Of a DNA stretch of 64,000 nucleotides, positions 9,995 to 19,322 are shown one piece after another (within the stretch, counting starts at the first letter, position 1; each line of letters starts with the position of its first letter). The notes under the pieces were generated by a model that saw nothing but the letters and a program-made list of their open reading frames with translations, had not been told where the DNA came from and did not search any database. The position numbers and the translations under genes were made by a program. The stretch comes from Bradyrhizobium sp. CCBAU 53338 (GTDB lineage: Bacteria > Pseudomonadota > Alphaproteobacteria > Rhizobiales > Xanthobacteraceae): contig NZ_CP030048.1 of NCBI RefSeq assembly GCF_015291665.1, forward strand, positions 5,766,001-5,830,000, read 5' to 3'.

Positions 9995-10747
9995 ATGGCA
10001 AAGCCGGCAGTGGTTGTGGTGGGCGCGGACAAGGGCGGGGTCGGCAAGACCACGGTATCGCGCACCCTGCTCGATTATTTTTCCGCCAACAACGTGCCGA
10101 CGCGCGCGTTCGACACGGAGTCGCCGCGGGGAACCCTGAAGCGCTTCCACCCCGAGATCACCGAGATCGTCGACATGACGACGACGGCCGACCAGATGAA
10201 GATTTTCGACACGCTCAACGCAGTCAGCCCGTCGGTGACCGTCATCGACGTTCGCGCCGGCCTGCTCTCGCCCGCGTTGGCCTCGCTGCGCGACATCGGC
10301 TTCCTCGACGCCGCCAAGGCAGGCCAGATCACCTTCGCGGTATTCCACATCCTCGGACCCTCGATCGCCTCGCTGGAGGAGATCGCCGAGACCGCCGGCT
10401 TCATGACCGGCGCGAAATATTTCCTGGTGAAAAACTTCATCAACGACACCCAATTCTTCCAGTGGGACCAGGCGACCTACAATTCCTACTTCCACCGCAT
10501 CAAGGATGCGACCGAACTGACCATCCCGAAGCTCAACGAAATGGCCTATGAGCAGGTCGAGGTGTCGTCCGTCCCGTTCCTGAAATTCGTCGCCAACAAG
10601 GGCATCCACGACGAGGCCGCGAACTACTCCTTCGTGCTGCGCGGCTATGTCCGGCACTGGCTGGCCAACGTCTGGAGCGAATTCGACCGCATCCGCCTGA
10701 CCGACATCGTCGGTTCGAAACCCGTGACCCGCAACAGCGAAAAATAG
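9995..10747 (+). CDS. ParA/MinD-like P-loop ATPase
   Basis: The 250-residue protein opens with a deviant Walker A motif typical of ParA/MinD ATPases (GADKGGVGKTTVSR). Later there is VTVIDVRAG as a likely Walker B region, then a C-terminal half rich in aromatic residues. There is no HTH domain, so it is not a full plasmid-type ParA. The second P-loop gene starts 60 bases downstream, followed by a GIY-YIG gene, all in the same direction; their joint function is not known to me. The best guess is a cargo-positioning or nucleotide-switch ATPase. Confidence 0.7.
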   Translation: MAKPAVVVVGADKGGVGKTTVSRTLLDYFSANNVPTRAFDTESPRGTLKRFHPEITEIVDMTTTADQMKIFDTLNAVSPSVTVIDVRAGLLSPALASLRDIGFLDAAKAGQITFAVFHILGPSIASLEEIAETAGFMTGAKYFLVKNFINDTQFFQWDQATYNSYFHRIKDATELTIPKLNEMAYEQVEVSSVPFLKFVANKGIHDEAANYSFVLRGYVRHWLANVWSEFDRIRLTDIVGSKPVTRNSEK

Positions 10748-10807
10748 TTGCGAAGGCCGGGCTGATACGGCTGGATTGGGCGGTGAGTTGGCCTGATATA
10801 GCTGTCG

Positions 10808-11476
10808 ATGTCCGCGACGCCCCTCTACATCATCTGCTCGCCCCGCCCGCAGGTCGGCAAGACGCTGCTGGCGCGGCTATTGAGCGAATTCCTCCTGCTC
10901 AAGAACGGTAATGTCGCGGCTTTCGACGTCAATCTGAAGGAGCCGTCGCTGCTCGATTACCTGCCGAAGGTGACCGAGACGGCTGACGTCATCGACACCT
11001 ACGGCAAGATGCAGCTGATGGACCGCGTCATCGTCGATGACGGGCTCGCCAAGGTCATCGACCTCGGCTTCCACGCCTTCGACGAGTTCTTCAAGATGAC
11101 CGACGAGATCGGCCTGCTCAAGGAAGCGGCGCGCCGGCATGTCGCGCCAATGATTCTCTTTGTCGCCGACACCGACCGCGTCTCGGCCCGCGCCCACGAG
11201 ACGCTTCGCCAGCAGATCCCGCGGATGAACCTGATCACCGTCGACAACGAGTTCGTCGTCCGCGGCGAACTGCCGCCCGCGATGGCCGGCGGCCGGCTGT
11301 TCCGCCTGCCCGCGCTGCCCGGCTTCCTCAAGACCTATATCGACCGGCTGAACTTCTCCTTCACCGGCTATCTGCGCCATGAGAAGGATTCATCGACGGA
11401 GCTGCACCAGTGGGTCCGGCGCAATTACCTCGCCTTCCGCGAGCTCGAGCTCAGCCTGATCCTGCAACGGTCGTGA
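10808..11476 (+). CDS. P-loop NTPase related to the upstream ParA-like protein
   Basis: The 222-residue protein has an N-terminal nucleotide-binding loop (CSPRPQVGKTLLARLL) in which the first signature lysine of ParA proteins is absent, so it is a divergent member. The following AAFDVNLKEPSLLDYLP is where ParA proteins carry the switch I region. The C-terminus (ELHQWVRRNYLAFRELELSL) is helical and charged. It shares topology and gene order with the ATPase at 9995 and may be a partner or a duplicated paralogue. Function unknown. Confidence 0.6.
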   Translation: MSATPLYIICSPRPQVGKTLLARLLSEFLLLKNGNVAAFDVNLKEPSLLDYLPKVTETADVIDTYGKMQLMDRVIVDDGLAKVIDLGFHAFDEFFKMTDEIGLLKEAARRHVAPMILFVADTDRVSARAHETLRQQIPRMNLITVDNEFVVRGELPPAMAGGRLFRLPALPGFLKTYIDRLNFSFTGYLRHEKDSSTELHQWVRRNYLAFRELELSLILQRS

Positions 11477-11505
11477 GTATTTTATCCGGGTAGTATTTAC
11501 ACAAC

Positions 11506-11892
11506 GTGGCCCAACCGTTACTGAGGCTGCACAACAGCATTTCTCAGCGAGATCTTCCCGTGAGCATCGACCGGAAAGCAGCCATCGCCGCCTACAAGGA
11601 GCGGAAGACCATTGCGGGCATCTACGTGATCCGCTGCGGCGCCTCCAGCATGGTCTGGGTCGGCCAGGCCCCGAATCTCGAGACCATCCAGAACCGCATC
11701 TGGTTCACCCTGCGCCAGGGCGGCCACCCCTGCCGCAGCCTCCAGGCCGCTTGGAACGCACATGGCGAGGCTGGCCTGACGTTCGGCGAATGCGAGCGAC
11801 TGGAGGATGAGGAGAGTGCCTATGTCAGGAACGCGCTGCTGAAGGAGCGCGTGCTGCATTGGCGGGACGAGCTGAAGGCCGAGGTGATTTAA
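11506..11892 (+). CDS. GIY-YIG nuclease-like protein
   Basis: The protein has a GIY-YIG-type core: AGIYVIRCGASSMVWVGQAP matches the paired GIY and YIG strands, although the second motif reads WVG and not YIG, and a conserved Arg (NRIWFTLRQG) follows. Such domains cut DNA or, in small stand-alone versions, have unknown roles. The GTG at 11506 gives 128 residues; a second GTG at 11560 gives 110 residues starting SIDRKAAIAAY, and I cannot decide between them. It is the third gene of a run with two ParA-like ATPases. Confidence 0.7.
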   Translation: MAQPLLRLHNSISQRDLPVSIDRKAAIAAYKERKTIAGIYVIRCGASSMVWVGQAPNLETIQNRIWFTLRQGGHPCRSLQAAWNAHGEAGLTFGECERLEDEESAYVRNALLKERVLHWRDELKAEVI

Positions 11893-11908
11893 AGAAAGCC
11901 CCGGCGGC

Positions 11909-12448
11909 TCAATGCCCCTCGAACGTCATCAGCGTGCGCACCGGCACGTCCATGGCGCGCAGCTTGGCGGCACCGCCGAGCTCGGGCAGATCGATGATGA
12001 AACAGGCGGCGACGACATTGGCGCCGATCTGGCGCAGCAGCTTCCCCGCACCTTCCGCGGTGCCGCCGGTGGCGATGAGGTCGTCGACCAGGATGACGCG
12101 CTCGCCGGGCTGGATCGCGTCGACATGCATCTCCATCTCGTCGATGCCGTATTCGAGCGAATAAGCGATGCGCACGGTGGTATGCGGCAGCTTGCCCTTC
12201 TTGCGGATCGGCACGAATCCGGCCGAGAGCTGATGGGCGACCGCGCCGCCGATGATGAAACCGCGCGCTTCCATGCCGGCAACCTTGTCGATCTTGTTGC
12301 CGGCCCAGGGATTGACCAGCTCGTCGACCGCGCGGCGGAAGGCGCGCGCATCCGCGAGCAAGGTCGTGATGTCGCGAAACATGATCCCCGGCTTGGGATA
12401 GTCGGGGATGGTGCGGACGCTCGCCTTCAAATCGTGGTCAAAAGTCAT
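11909..12448 (-). CDS. apt: Adenine phosphoribosyltransferase
   Basis: This purine salvage enzyme makes AMP from adenine and PRPP in the cytoplasm. The 179-residue length is normal. Signatures: [21 protein letters not shown] near the N-terminus, [11 protein letters not shown], and the PRPP-binding loop [18 protein letters not shown]. It lies 9 bases downstream of trpE(G) on the same strand, so it may be read from the trp promoter and so be affected by trp attenuation. The convergent GIY-YIG gene ends 16 bases away. Confidence 0.96.
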   Translation of the reverse strand: MTFDHDLKASVRTIPDYPKPGIMFRDITTLLADARAFRRAVDELVNPWAGNKIDKVAGMEARGFIIGGAVAHQLSAGFVPIRKKGKLPHTTVRIAYSLEYGIDEMEMHVDAIQPGERVILVDDLIATGGTAEGAGKLLRQIGANVVAACFIIDLPELGGAAKLRAMDVPVRTLMTFEGH

Positions 12449-12457
12449 TGGTGCCTC

Positions 12458-14623
12458 TCAATTGACCGGCGCATCCAGCCGGAACGCATTCTCGACAATC
12501 TTCAATCCGACCTCGTTGCCGAGCGACATCAGCGACTCCGGATGGAATTGCACGCCGGCGACCGGCAGGGTCTTGTGCTCGAGCGCCATGGCGACGCCGT
12601 CCTCGGTGCTGGCGGTGACATCGAGAACGTCCGGCATGCTGTCGCCCTCGACGAAGAGCGAATGATAGCGGCCGATGACGATCTCGTTCGGCAGATTGCG
12701 CATCAAGCGCCCGCCGCGCACCTGCACCCGCGAGGGCCGGCCGTGGGCGGGATGCGTGAGCTGGCCGAGCTCGCCGCCGAAATATTCGCCGATCGCCTGC
12801 ACGCCGAGACAGACGCCGAACACCGGCAGCTTGTTCGCCAGCGCCGCATCGATCGTCTTCTTGATCCCGAAGTCCTCCGGGCGGCCCGGGCCGGGCGACA
12901 GCACCAGCAAGTCCCACCTCTTCTGCTCGAGCATGTCGAGCGCATGCACATAGCGGACCACGGTGACGCTGGCGCCGACTTGCCGGAAATAGTCAGCCAG
13001 CATATGGACGAAGCTGTCATCGTGGTCGATCAGCAGCACGCGCTTGCCTGAACCTGTGGCGTCGGGGGCAAAGGCCGACAGCGGCTTGGGCGGATCGCCA
13101 CGCAGCGCCTGGAACAGCGCCGCGGCCTTGACCTGGCATTCGCGGTCTTCCGCGGCGGGATCGGAGTCAAACAGGCAGGTCGCGCCGACGCGGACCTCGG
13201 CGAGACCGTCCTTCATGCGGATGGTGCGGATGGTGAGGCCGGTATTGATGCTGCCGTCAAAGTTCACCGCGCCGATCGCGCCGGCATACCAGCGCCGCGG
13301 CGAACGCTCGTGATCCTCGACGAACTGCATCGCCCACAGCTTCGGCGCGCCTGTCACGGTGACGGCCCAGGCGTGGGTGAGGAAGGCGTCGAGCGCGTCG
13401 AAGCCGGGGCGCAGCATGCCCTCGACATGGTCTACCGTGTGGAACAGCTTCGAGTAGGTCTCGATTTGCCGGCGCGCGAGTACCTTGATCGTGCCGGGCA
13501 CGCAGACGCGCGCCTTGTCATTGCGATCGACGTCGGTGCACATGTTGAGCTCGAACTCGTCCTTCTCCGAGTTCAGGAGCTGGCGGATCTGCTCTGCATC
13601 GCCGATGGCATCGGTGCCGCGCGCGATCGTGCCAGAGATGGGACAGGTCTCGACGCGGCGTCCATCGGAGCGCACGAACATTTCCGGTGACGCCGAGACG
13701 AGGAATTCGCCCTCGCCGAGATTCATCAGGGCACCATAGGGCGACGGGTTGATGACGCAGAGACGCTGGAACACTTCGGCCGGCGAGCGCTCGCAGGGCT
13801 CGGCGAAAAGCTGCCCCGGCACCGCTTCGAACAGATCACCGCGGGCAAAGGCTGCGCGCGCGGTCTCGACGGTGGCCTGATATTCGCCGGGCGCGTGGTC
13901 GGCAAAACCCTGGCGCCCGGTTTTCACGTAGGGGCTCTCGACGGTCTCGCGCGGCAGGCCTTCGGTCGATTGGCCCTTCCAGGCGAAATCGTAGCTGAGC
14001 ACCACGCCGCGCCCGGTGGCGCGGTCGTAGGCGAGCAGGCGATCGGGGACGTAGAGCACGATGTCGCGCTGGTCATTTTCGCGCGTGCGCTTCTGCACGA
14101 GGTCCTCGATCTGGAAGACCAGGTCGTAGGCAAAAGCGCCGAACAGGCCGAGCAGCCCGTCGTCATTGGCGGAGAAGGCGGCGACGAGATCGCGCACCAG
14201 CGACATCACGCTGGCGCGACGCGTGCGCTGGTCTTCCTCGACGGGCGCTTCGCCGCGGATGATATGTCCGGCAAGACGCGTCGCGGTCTTCTCCGAGATC
14301 ACCACACAGGGCTCGTGGAGGACCTCGGCGAGGAAGGCGATCAGCACCTGACCGCGCTCGTTCAGCGCTTCGAGCTTGAAATTGACGCCAACGGTTTCGA
14401 GCTTGAGCGGCGGATCGGAGAAGCCGAGATCGAAGCTCTCGTAACGGCCCGGCACGGTCGTGCCCGAGGACAGTACCACGCCGCGGCGGCGGTCGAGCAG
14501 GCTGACGAGATCGTCGAGCCGGTTGGCGCCGCCGGTGAACTGTTCGGCTACGCGCGTGATCGCGAGACCGCCACGGGTGACGTAATCGCTTCTGGGTGGA
14601 AGAGCAAAGACTGTCCTGTTCAT
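12458..14623 (-). CDS. trpE(G): Fused anthranilate synthase TrpE(G)
   Basis: This enzyme makes anthranilate from chorismate and glutamine, the first committed step of tryptophan synthesis. One 721-residue chain carries both parts: the chorismate-binding TrpE domain (about residues 1-510, with CPISGTIARGTD and AVTVTGAPKLWAM) and a glutamine amidotransferase TrpG domain (about 525-721, with the nucleophile in GVCLGVQAIGEYF near 605 and the catalytic His in GVQFHPES). The fused form is known from rhizobia and Azospirillum. A trpL leader and attenuator lie directly upstream. Confidence 0.96.
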   Translation of the reverse strand: MNRTVFALPPRSDYVTRGGLAITRVAEQFTGGANRLDDLVSLLDRRRGVVLSSGTTVPGRYESFDLGFSDPPLKLETVGVNFKLEALNERGQVLIAFLAEVLHEPCVVISEKTATRLAGHIIRGEAPVEEDQRTRRASVMSLVRDLVAAFSANDDGLLGLFGAFAYDLVFQIEDLVQKRTRENDQRDIVLYVPDRLLAYDRATGRGVVLSYDFAWKGQSTEGLPRETVESPYVKTGRQGFADHAPGEYQATVETARAAFARGDLFEAVPGQLFAEPCERSPAEVFQRLCVINPSPYGALMNLGEGEFLVSASPEMFVRSDGRRVETCPISGTIARGTDAIGDAEQIRQLLNSEKDEFELNMCTDVDRNDKARVCVPGTIKVLARRQIETYSKLFHTVDHVEGMLRPGFDALDAFLTHAWAVTVTGAPKLWAMQFVEDHERSPRRWYAGAIGAVNFDGSINTGLTIRTIRMKDGLAEVRVGATCLFDSDPAAEDRECQVKAAALFQALRGDPPKPLSAFAPDATGSGKRVLLIDHDDSFVHMLADYFRQVGASVTVVRYVHALDMLEQKRWDLLVLSPGPGRPEDFGIKKTIDAALANKLPVFGVCLGVQAIGEYFGGELGQLTHPAHGRPSRVQVRGGRLMRNLPNEIVIGRYHSLFVEGDSMPDVLDVTASTEDGVAMALEHKTLPVAGVQFHPESLMSLGNEVGLKIVENAFRLDAPVN

Positions 14624-14665
14624 GGGGTCCTCTTACGAAACTTGCCGAGGGAACGCCACACAGGA

Positions 14666-14700
14666 CAAACGATCAGGCCGCCGCGCTGTGCTGGCGACCT
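14666..14700 (-). terminator. trp attenuator terminator hairpin
   Basis: Read on the minus strand, AGGTCGCC and GGCGGCCT form an 8-bp stem (one G-U pair) around the loop AGCACAGCGC and are followed by GATCGTTT, a short U-rich run. It lies between the trpL stop codon and the trpE(G) start, where the attenuation terminator is expected. An alternative pairing upstream (GCGATTT with AAATCGT) and a stem directly around the trpL stop (CACCTC with GAGGTG) could act as competing structures. Confidence 0.75.
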
Positions 14701-14738
14701 CACACGATTTTGGGAAAGCAAATCGCACCGGCCACCTC

Positions 14739-14786
14739 TTAGGAGGTGCGCCACCAACGACGGGATGGGCGGGCTGCTGTGCTCAT
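14739..14786 (-). CDS. trpL: trp leader peptide TrpL
   Basis: A 15-codon reading frame, MSTAARPSRRWWRTS, ends in TAA 115 bases upstream of trpE(G). The two adjacent Trp codons near its end are the sensor: with charged tRNA-Trp the ribosome passes and the downstream terminator forms; with starvation it stalls and the terminator is avoided. It is too short for ordinary gene finding. In rhizobia the released leader RNA is also reported to act in trans; whether it does so here cannot be seen. Confidence 0.9.
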   Translation of the reverse strand: MSTAARPSRRWWRTS

Positions 14787-14885
14787 GGGCGGGATAATCA
14801 CCATGACGCGGGGGCGGCGTCAAGGGCCGGAACCTACGCCAGTTCGGGCTGAAACGGCCGTCAGCCGGCGATTGCCTGCGCCTAA

Positions 14886-15503
14886 CTAAAGCTCGTCGCC
14901 CTGAGGTACCCAGTCGAACTGGCGTTTCTTCCGATCCCATTTCAGGACAGAGCCTTCGTCGCACTCCATGCATGCCGAGGTGACCAGCGCGCCATCCTTC
15001 CCCTTTTGAAGAGCACCGAATTGACGGTCCGTGCGCACGGCGCTGACAAACCGGATCTTGGGCTTTCCGCCAGCGGGTTGATCGATGATCAGGACGAACC
15101 TTCCCTTCGCGCCGGCGCACTCCTGAAAGACGCCGACCAGCGCCACCTGCTTCGTCGTCGTGCCATCGAAATGCCCCTCGATCGCGAAGGACATGTTGAC
15201 CGCGGCCATGGCATCGGTGTTGCCATCGAAGAGCAGTTCCCTTGGAATGAGATCCTTGCGGAATTCAGTCGCCTTGCACCAGCTCTTGCGGATCTGGTTC
15301 GCAGGTATGCCGCGAACCTCGGTCGTGAACGGATGGAATTCCGCGATGACCCACCAGGCCTCCTTCTTCGGATCGCCGTTCAGGGTCACAAATGCCTGCT
15401 GTGCCGCGGCCTGAGCCGTCGTCACCGCAACGAGGACGCCAATGCCGATGGTCGAACGGACGATCGCGCCAAGGACGCGGCGCATGAGAGACGTCGTCGA
15501 CAT
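14886..15503 (-). CDS. Secreted hypothetical protein, 205 aa
   Basis: The ATG at 15503 gives a signal peptide (RRVLGAIVRSTIGIGVLVAV, then TTAQAAAQQ with a likely cleavage site after AAA) and a mature domain of about 170 residues with a short CMEC motif near the C-terminus (TSACMECDEGSVLKW). I do not recognise the family. It probably sits in the periplasm. It is the distal gene after the dienelactone hydrolase-like gene on the same strand with a 31-base gap, so the two may share a transcript. Confidence 0.65.
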   Translation of the reverse strand: MSTTSLMRRVLGAIVRSTIGIGVLVAVTTAQAAAQQAFVTLNGDPKKEAWWVIAEFHPFTTEVRGIPANQIRKSWCKATEFRKDLIPRELLFDGNTDAMAAVNMSFAIEGHFDGTTTKQVALVGVFQECAGAKGRFVLIIDQPAGGKPKIRFVSAVRTDRQFGALQKGKDGALVTSACMECDEGSVLKWDRKKRQFDWVPQGDEL

Positions 15504-15534
15504 GCTCCGCTGCCCCCGCCCGATCGCCCCGGTA

Positions 15535-16209
15535 TCATCCGAGATGCTTTTTGAAGAACTCCGTCGCCCGGCCCCAGGCAAGCTCGGCGGCTTCGCGGTC
15601 GTGCACGGCCTGGCGCTGCTCGTTGACGAAGGCGTGCTCGGCGTCATAGCGGAACAGTTCGAGCGATTTACCGGCGGCCTTCATGGCCTTTTCGAAGCCA
15701 CCGACCAGCTCTGGCGTGCACCAATCGTCCTTGTTGGCGAAATGAGCCTGCAGCGGGATCTTTACGTCGGCGGGTTTGGCCGCCTGCTCCGGCGGGATGC
15801 CGTAGAACACCACACCGGCGGCGAGCTCCGGCACGTGCACCGCGCCGATGATGGTCACGGCGCCGCCGAGGCAGAAGCCCGTCAGCCCGACCTTGGCGCC
15901 GTTGCGCGACAGATATTGCGTGGCGCCACGCACGGTCTGTGTGGTGGCGTCCATGAAGTCGAGCGAGTTCATCTCTTTGCCGGCCGCGTCCGTATCGTGA
16001 TACGGCACCACCTTTCCCTTGTAGAGATCCGGCGCCAGCGCATCGAAGCCGGCGAGCGCGAAGCGGTCGCACAGGCCCTTGATCTGGTCCGACAGGCCCC
16101 ACCATTCCTGGATCACGACCACGCCCGGCGCGTTGCCGCGTGCGGCATTGGCCAGATAGCCCGAGGCGTCCTTGCCGTCCGGACGCTTGAAAGTGATGCT
16201 GGTTCCCAT
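15535..16209 (-). CDS. Dienelactone hydrolase family protein
   Basis: The 224-residue alpha/beta hydrolase has the nucleophile elbow GLTGFCLGG (Cys nucleophile), an early VVVIQEWWGLSDQI motif and a late AEHAF segment with the catalytic His; the Asp is expected in ANKDDWCTP. The family hydrolyses dienelactone and related lactones or esters in the cytoplasm. No aromatic-degradation gene lies nearby, so the real substrate is open. The start at 16209 is chosen because GGAGGACAC lies just before the ATG; a longer frame to 16293 runs into the palindromic repeat. Confidence 0.88.
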   Translation of the reverse strand: MGTSITFKRPDGKDASGYLANAARGNAPGVVVIQEWWGLSDQIKGLCDRFALAGFDALAPDLYKGKVVPYHDTDAAGKEMNSLDFMDATTQTVRGATQYLSRNGAKVGLTGFCLGGAVTIIGAVHVPELAAGVVFYGIPPEQAAKPADVKIPLQAHFANKDDWCTPELVGGFEKAMKAAGKSLELFRYDAEHAFVNEQRQAVHDREAAELAWGRATEFFKKHLG

Positions 16210-16287
16210 GGTGTCCTCCGATGGGTTCTGTTGGGGGCAATGAGCAACATTTTGGCGGGTGCGCCGACCCGGCGCAATCCAAACGTT

Positions 16288-16329
16288 CGTCATTCCGGGA
16301 TGGTCCGAAGGACCAGACCCGGAATGACG
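16288..16329. repeat. Palindromic intergenic repeat
   Basis: CGTCATTCCGGG and CCCGGAATGACG form a perfect 12-bp outer stem, and an inner GGTCC/GGACC stem lies inside it. Nested palindromes with this GTCATTCCGGG arm are a recurrent intergenic element in bradyrhizobia (from general knowledge). It sits between the hydrolase gene and the fbcH terminator. Confidence 0.7.
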
Positions 16330-16337
16330 ACACCGAC

Positions 16338-16366
16338 AAAAAAGCCCCCATGCGGGGGCTTCTTCG
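16338..16366 (-). terminator. Rho-independent terminator of fbcFH
   Basis: On the minus strand AGCCCCC-GCAT-GGGGGCT is followed by a run of T, 24 bases after the fbcH stop codon. The stem is perfect with a 4-base loop. Weak activity in the other direction is possible because the other side reads CTTCTT. Confidence 0.85.
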
Positions 16367-16389
16367 GTCTCGTTTCGCGTCAGGCCCGC

Positions 16390-18450
16390 TCAGTGCGAGT
16401 CGGCCCAGACCTTCTTCTTGGTGAAGTACATCAGGAACGCGAACAGGATCAGGAACACGAACACCTGGAGGCCGAGGCGCTTACGCGCTTCCATGTGCGG
16501 TTCGGCGGTCCACATCAAGAACGTGGTGACGTCGTGAGCGTACTGCGCGACGGTGGCCGGCGAGCCGTCGTCATAAGTCACCTGGCCATCGCTGAGCGGC
16601 TTCGGCATCTTGATGGCATGGCCCGGGAAGTACTTGTTGTAGTACGTCCCCTCCGGCACCGTGACTCCCTCTGGCGGCTTATCTTCAAAGCCCTGGAGGA
16701 TCGCGTCGACGTAGTTCGGGCCCTGCTCCTGGAACTGGGTGAAGAAGTCGAAGATGAACTGCGGAAACCCGCGCTCATAGGACCGCGCCTTGGTGATCAG
16801 CGAGAGGTCCGGTGGCGCTTTGCCACCGTTCGCCGCAGCCGCCGCCTGCTCGTTGGGGAACGGCGACGGGAAGTAATCCGCCGTGCGGCCCGGACGCTCG
16901 AACATGTCGCCCGCATCGTTCGGGCCGTCCTTGATCTTGTAGTCGGCCGCGAAGGCAGCCGCCTGTGCCACCGAATAGCCCGGCCCGCCGGGATCGGCGA
17001 GGTTGCGGAACGCGATGTAGTTCAGGCTGTGGCAGTTCGAGCAGACTTCCTTGTAAACCTTGAGGCCACGCTGGAGCGAGCCACGGTCAAACTTGCCGAA
17101 TGGGCCGGCGAACGACCACTTGTTCGACGGAGGCTGCTGGTCCCCTTCGGCGCGGGCATCCTGCAAGGTGCCGACGAGCAGCGCTCCGGCAGCGACAAGC
17201 GCGACCATGACCGAAGCCGCGGCCTTGCCGCTCTTGACGAGGATCGCCTCCGAGATCGAGTTCGGCACCGGCCGCGGCTTCTCGATGCGCGAGAGCAGCG
17301 GCAGCACGATCAGGAAGTAGGCGAAGTAGCAGACCGTCAGAACCCGGCCGGCGATCACGTAGATGCCTTCCGGCGGCTGCGCGCCGAGATAGCCGAGCAG
17401 GATGCAGACCGCGACGAAGATCCAGAAGAACTGCTTGGCCAGCGGGCGGTACTTCGACGATTTGGTCCGGGCGGCATCCAGCCAGGGCAGGAAGCACAGG
17501 ATGATGATCGCCGAGAACATGCCGATCACGCCCGCGAGCTTGTTCGGGATCGAGCGCAGGATCGCGTAGAACGGCAGGTAATACCATTCCGGCACGATGT
17601 GCGGCGGGGTCACGCCAGGGTTCGCCGGAATGTAGTTGTCGGCGTCGCCGAGATAGTTCGGCATGTAGAAGATGAACCAGGCGTAGAGCAGCAGGAAGCA
17701 GGCGACGCCGAAGCCGTCCTTGATGGTCGCATGCGGCGTGAACGGCACCGTGTCCTTTTCCGTCTTCGGCTCGACGCCGTCGGGATTGTTCTGGCCGGCG
17801 ACATGCAGCGCCCAGACGTGGAGCACGACGACGCCCGCGATCAGGAACGGCAGCAGGTAGTGCAGCGAGAAGAAGCGGTTCAGCGTCGGGTTGCCGACCG
17901 AATAGCCGCCCCACAGCAGCGTCACGATGCTCTCGCCGACGTACGGAATTGCCGAGAACAGGTTGGTGATGACGGTGGCGCCCCAGAAGCTCATCTGGCC
18001 CCACGGCAGCACGTAGCCCATGAAGCCCGTCGCCATCATCAAGAGGTAGATGATGACGCCGAGGATCCAGAGCACCTCGCGCGGCTCCTTGTAGGAACCG
18101 TAATAGAGGCCGCGCAGCATGTGGACGTAGACCGCAAAGAAGAACATCGACGCGCCGCAGGCGTGCATGTTGCGCAGCAGCCAGCCGTAGTTCACGTCAC
18201 GGACCAGCAGCTCGACCGACTTGAAGGCGAGATCGGCATGCGGCGTGTAGTGCATCGCCAGGATCACGCCGGTCAGAATCTGCATCCCCAGCATGAACGA
18301 CAGAATGGCGCCGAAGGTCCACCAGTAGTTCAGGTTGCGCGGGGTGGGATAGACGACGAAGGAAGAATGCACGAGGCCGAGGATCGGCAGGCGCCGCTCG
18401 ATCCATTGCAGGGCCGGATTGCTCGGCTGGTAGTCGGATGGTCCGCTCAT
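16390..18450 (-). CDS. fbcH: Cytochrome b/c1 fusion of the bc1 complex
   Basis: This 686-residue precursor contains cytochrome b (about residues 1-405; eight membrane helices, His ligands in the [13 protein letters not shown] and [16 protein letters not shown] helices, the PEWY motif at the Qo site) and, after an internal signal-like segment ([16 protein letters not shown], then ARAEG), cytochrome c1 with the haem motif CSNCH near residue 470 and a C-terminal anchor. The fused gene is characteristic of Bradyrhizobium, where the precursor is cut into the two cytochromes. It follows the Rieske gene fbcF by 62 bases; together they are complex III. Confidence 0.97.
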   Translation of the reverse strand: MSGPSDYQPSNPALQWIERRLPILGLVHSSFVVYPTPRNLNYWWTFGAILSFMLGMQILTGVILAMHYTPHADLAFKSVELLVRDVNYGWLLRNMHACGASMFFFAVYVHMLRGLYYGSYKEPREVLWILGVIIYLLMMATGFMGYVLPWGQMSFWGATVITNLFSAIPYVGESIVTLLWGGYSVGNPTLNRFFSLHYLLPFLIAGVVVLHVWALHVAGQNNPDGVEPKTEKDTVPFTPHATIKDGFGVACFLLLYAWFIFYMPNYLGDADNYIPANPGVTPPHIVPEWYYLPFYAILRSIPNKLAGVIGMFSAIIILCFLPWLDAARTKSSKYRPLAKQFFWIFVAVCILLGYLGAQPPEGIYVIAGRVLTVCYFAYFLIVLPLLSRIEKPRPVPNSISEAILVKSGKAAASVMVALVAAGALLVGTLQDARAEGDQQPPSNKWSFAGPFGKFDRGSLQRGLKVYKEVCSNCHSLNYIAFRNLADPGGPGYSVAQAAAFAADYKIKDGPNDAGDMFERPGRTADYFPSPFPNEQAAAAANGGKAPPDLSLITKARSYERGFPQFIFDFFTQFQEQGPNYVDAILQGFEDKPPEGVTVPEGTYYNKYFPGHAIKMPKPLSDGQVTYDDGSPATVAQYAHDVTTFLMWTAEPHMEARKRLGLQVFVFLILFAFLMYFTKKKVWADSH

Positions 18451-18512
18451 GATGCGATCCTGAGGAAATAAAACGACGAGACGGCGCGAAGCTTCGGACG
18501 CGGGTCCGAAGC

Positions 18513-19043
18513 TCAGCCGATCTGGATTTTGGTATCGGAAACGAAAGTGTACGGCGGCACGGCCAGGTTCGCGGGCGCGGGCCCCTGGCGGATGCGGCCG
18601 GACGAATCGTACTGCGAACCATGGCAGGGGCAGAAGAACCCGTCGTAATTGCCTTCATGGGCGATCGGGATGCAGCCGAGATGGGTGCAGATGCCGATCA
18701 CGACCAGCCACTGATCATGGCCGGCCTTGACCCGGGCCTCGTCGGACTGCGGATCGGGCAGGCTCGCCACGGGAACGGCGCGCGCCTCGTCGATCTGCTT
18801 CTTGGTGCGGTGGCTGATGTAGATCGGCTTGCCGCGCCAGAACACCTTGATGTCCTGCCCCTCGGCAACCGGGCTCAGATCGACCTCGATCGGCGCGCCG
18901 GCGGCGATGGTCGAGGCGTCCGGATTCATTTGGGAGATAAAGGGCCAGAGCGCGGCTGCGCCCCCTACTGCTGCAGCTGCCCCCGTTGCAACGAATAAGA
19001 AATCACGGCGTGTCGGATGGTCCGCCGAAGACGCTGTCGTCAC
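18513..19043 (-). CDS. fbcF: Rieske iron-sulfur protein of the bc1 complex
   Basis: The 176-residue subunit transfers electrons from ubiquinol to cytochrome c1. The twin-arginine stretch [20 protein letters not shown] is the uncleaved Tat anchor. The 2Fe-2S ligands are in CTHLGC and CPCHGSQYD, which also carry the structural disulfide. It is the first gene of the fbcFH operon, terminated by the hairpin at 16338. Confidence 0.97.
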   Translation of the reverse strand: MTTASSADHPTRRDFLFVATGAAAAVGGAAALWPFISQMNPDASTIAAGAPIEVDLSPVAEGQDIKVFWRGKPIYISHRTKKQIDEARAVPVASLPDPQSDEARVKAGHDQWLVVIGICTHLGCIPIAHEGNYDGFFCPCHGSQYDSSGRIRQGPAPANLAVPPYTFVSDTKIQIG

Positions 19044-19322
19044 GATTCCAACCCTTTCTTCTTATGCTGCCGGTGGAACCGCTCCAGGAGCCCCCAAGGT
19101 CCCCGGAACAGCGCTGCCGGCGCCCGCGGCCCCCCGCGGCGGCAGAACTTCACTTGTCGGCGCCAAAACAAGGCGAAAACAGCAGTCCAGAATCGTTCTA
19201 TTGGCACCCTTGCAGGGCGAGCGCAAGCCCGCTAACGGCGCGGGAGCGTGCAATGCACGAATTCCGCGGCCGGCGATGTTTTATTGAGACATTTCCGGCC
19301 CACAACCAGCCCTGTAACGCTC

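Noticed and set aside
15442..18471. A 1009-codon plus-strand open frame
   Set aside because: It lies opposite the hydrolase and fbcH genes, whose products are unmistakable; composition (His, Arg, Asp) is typical of antisense high-GC frames.
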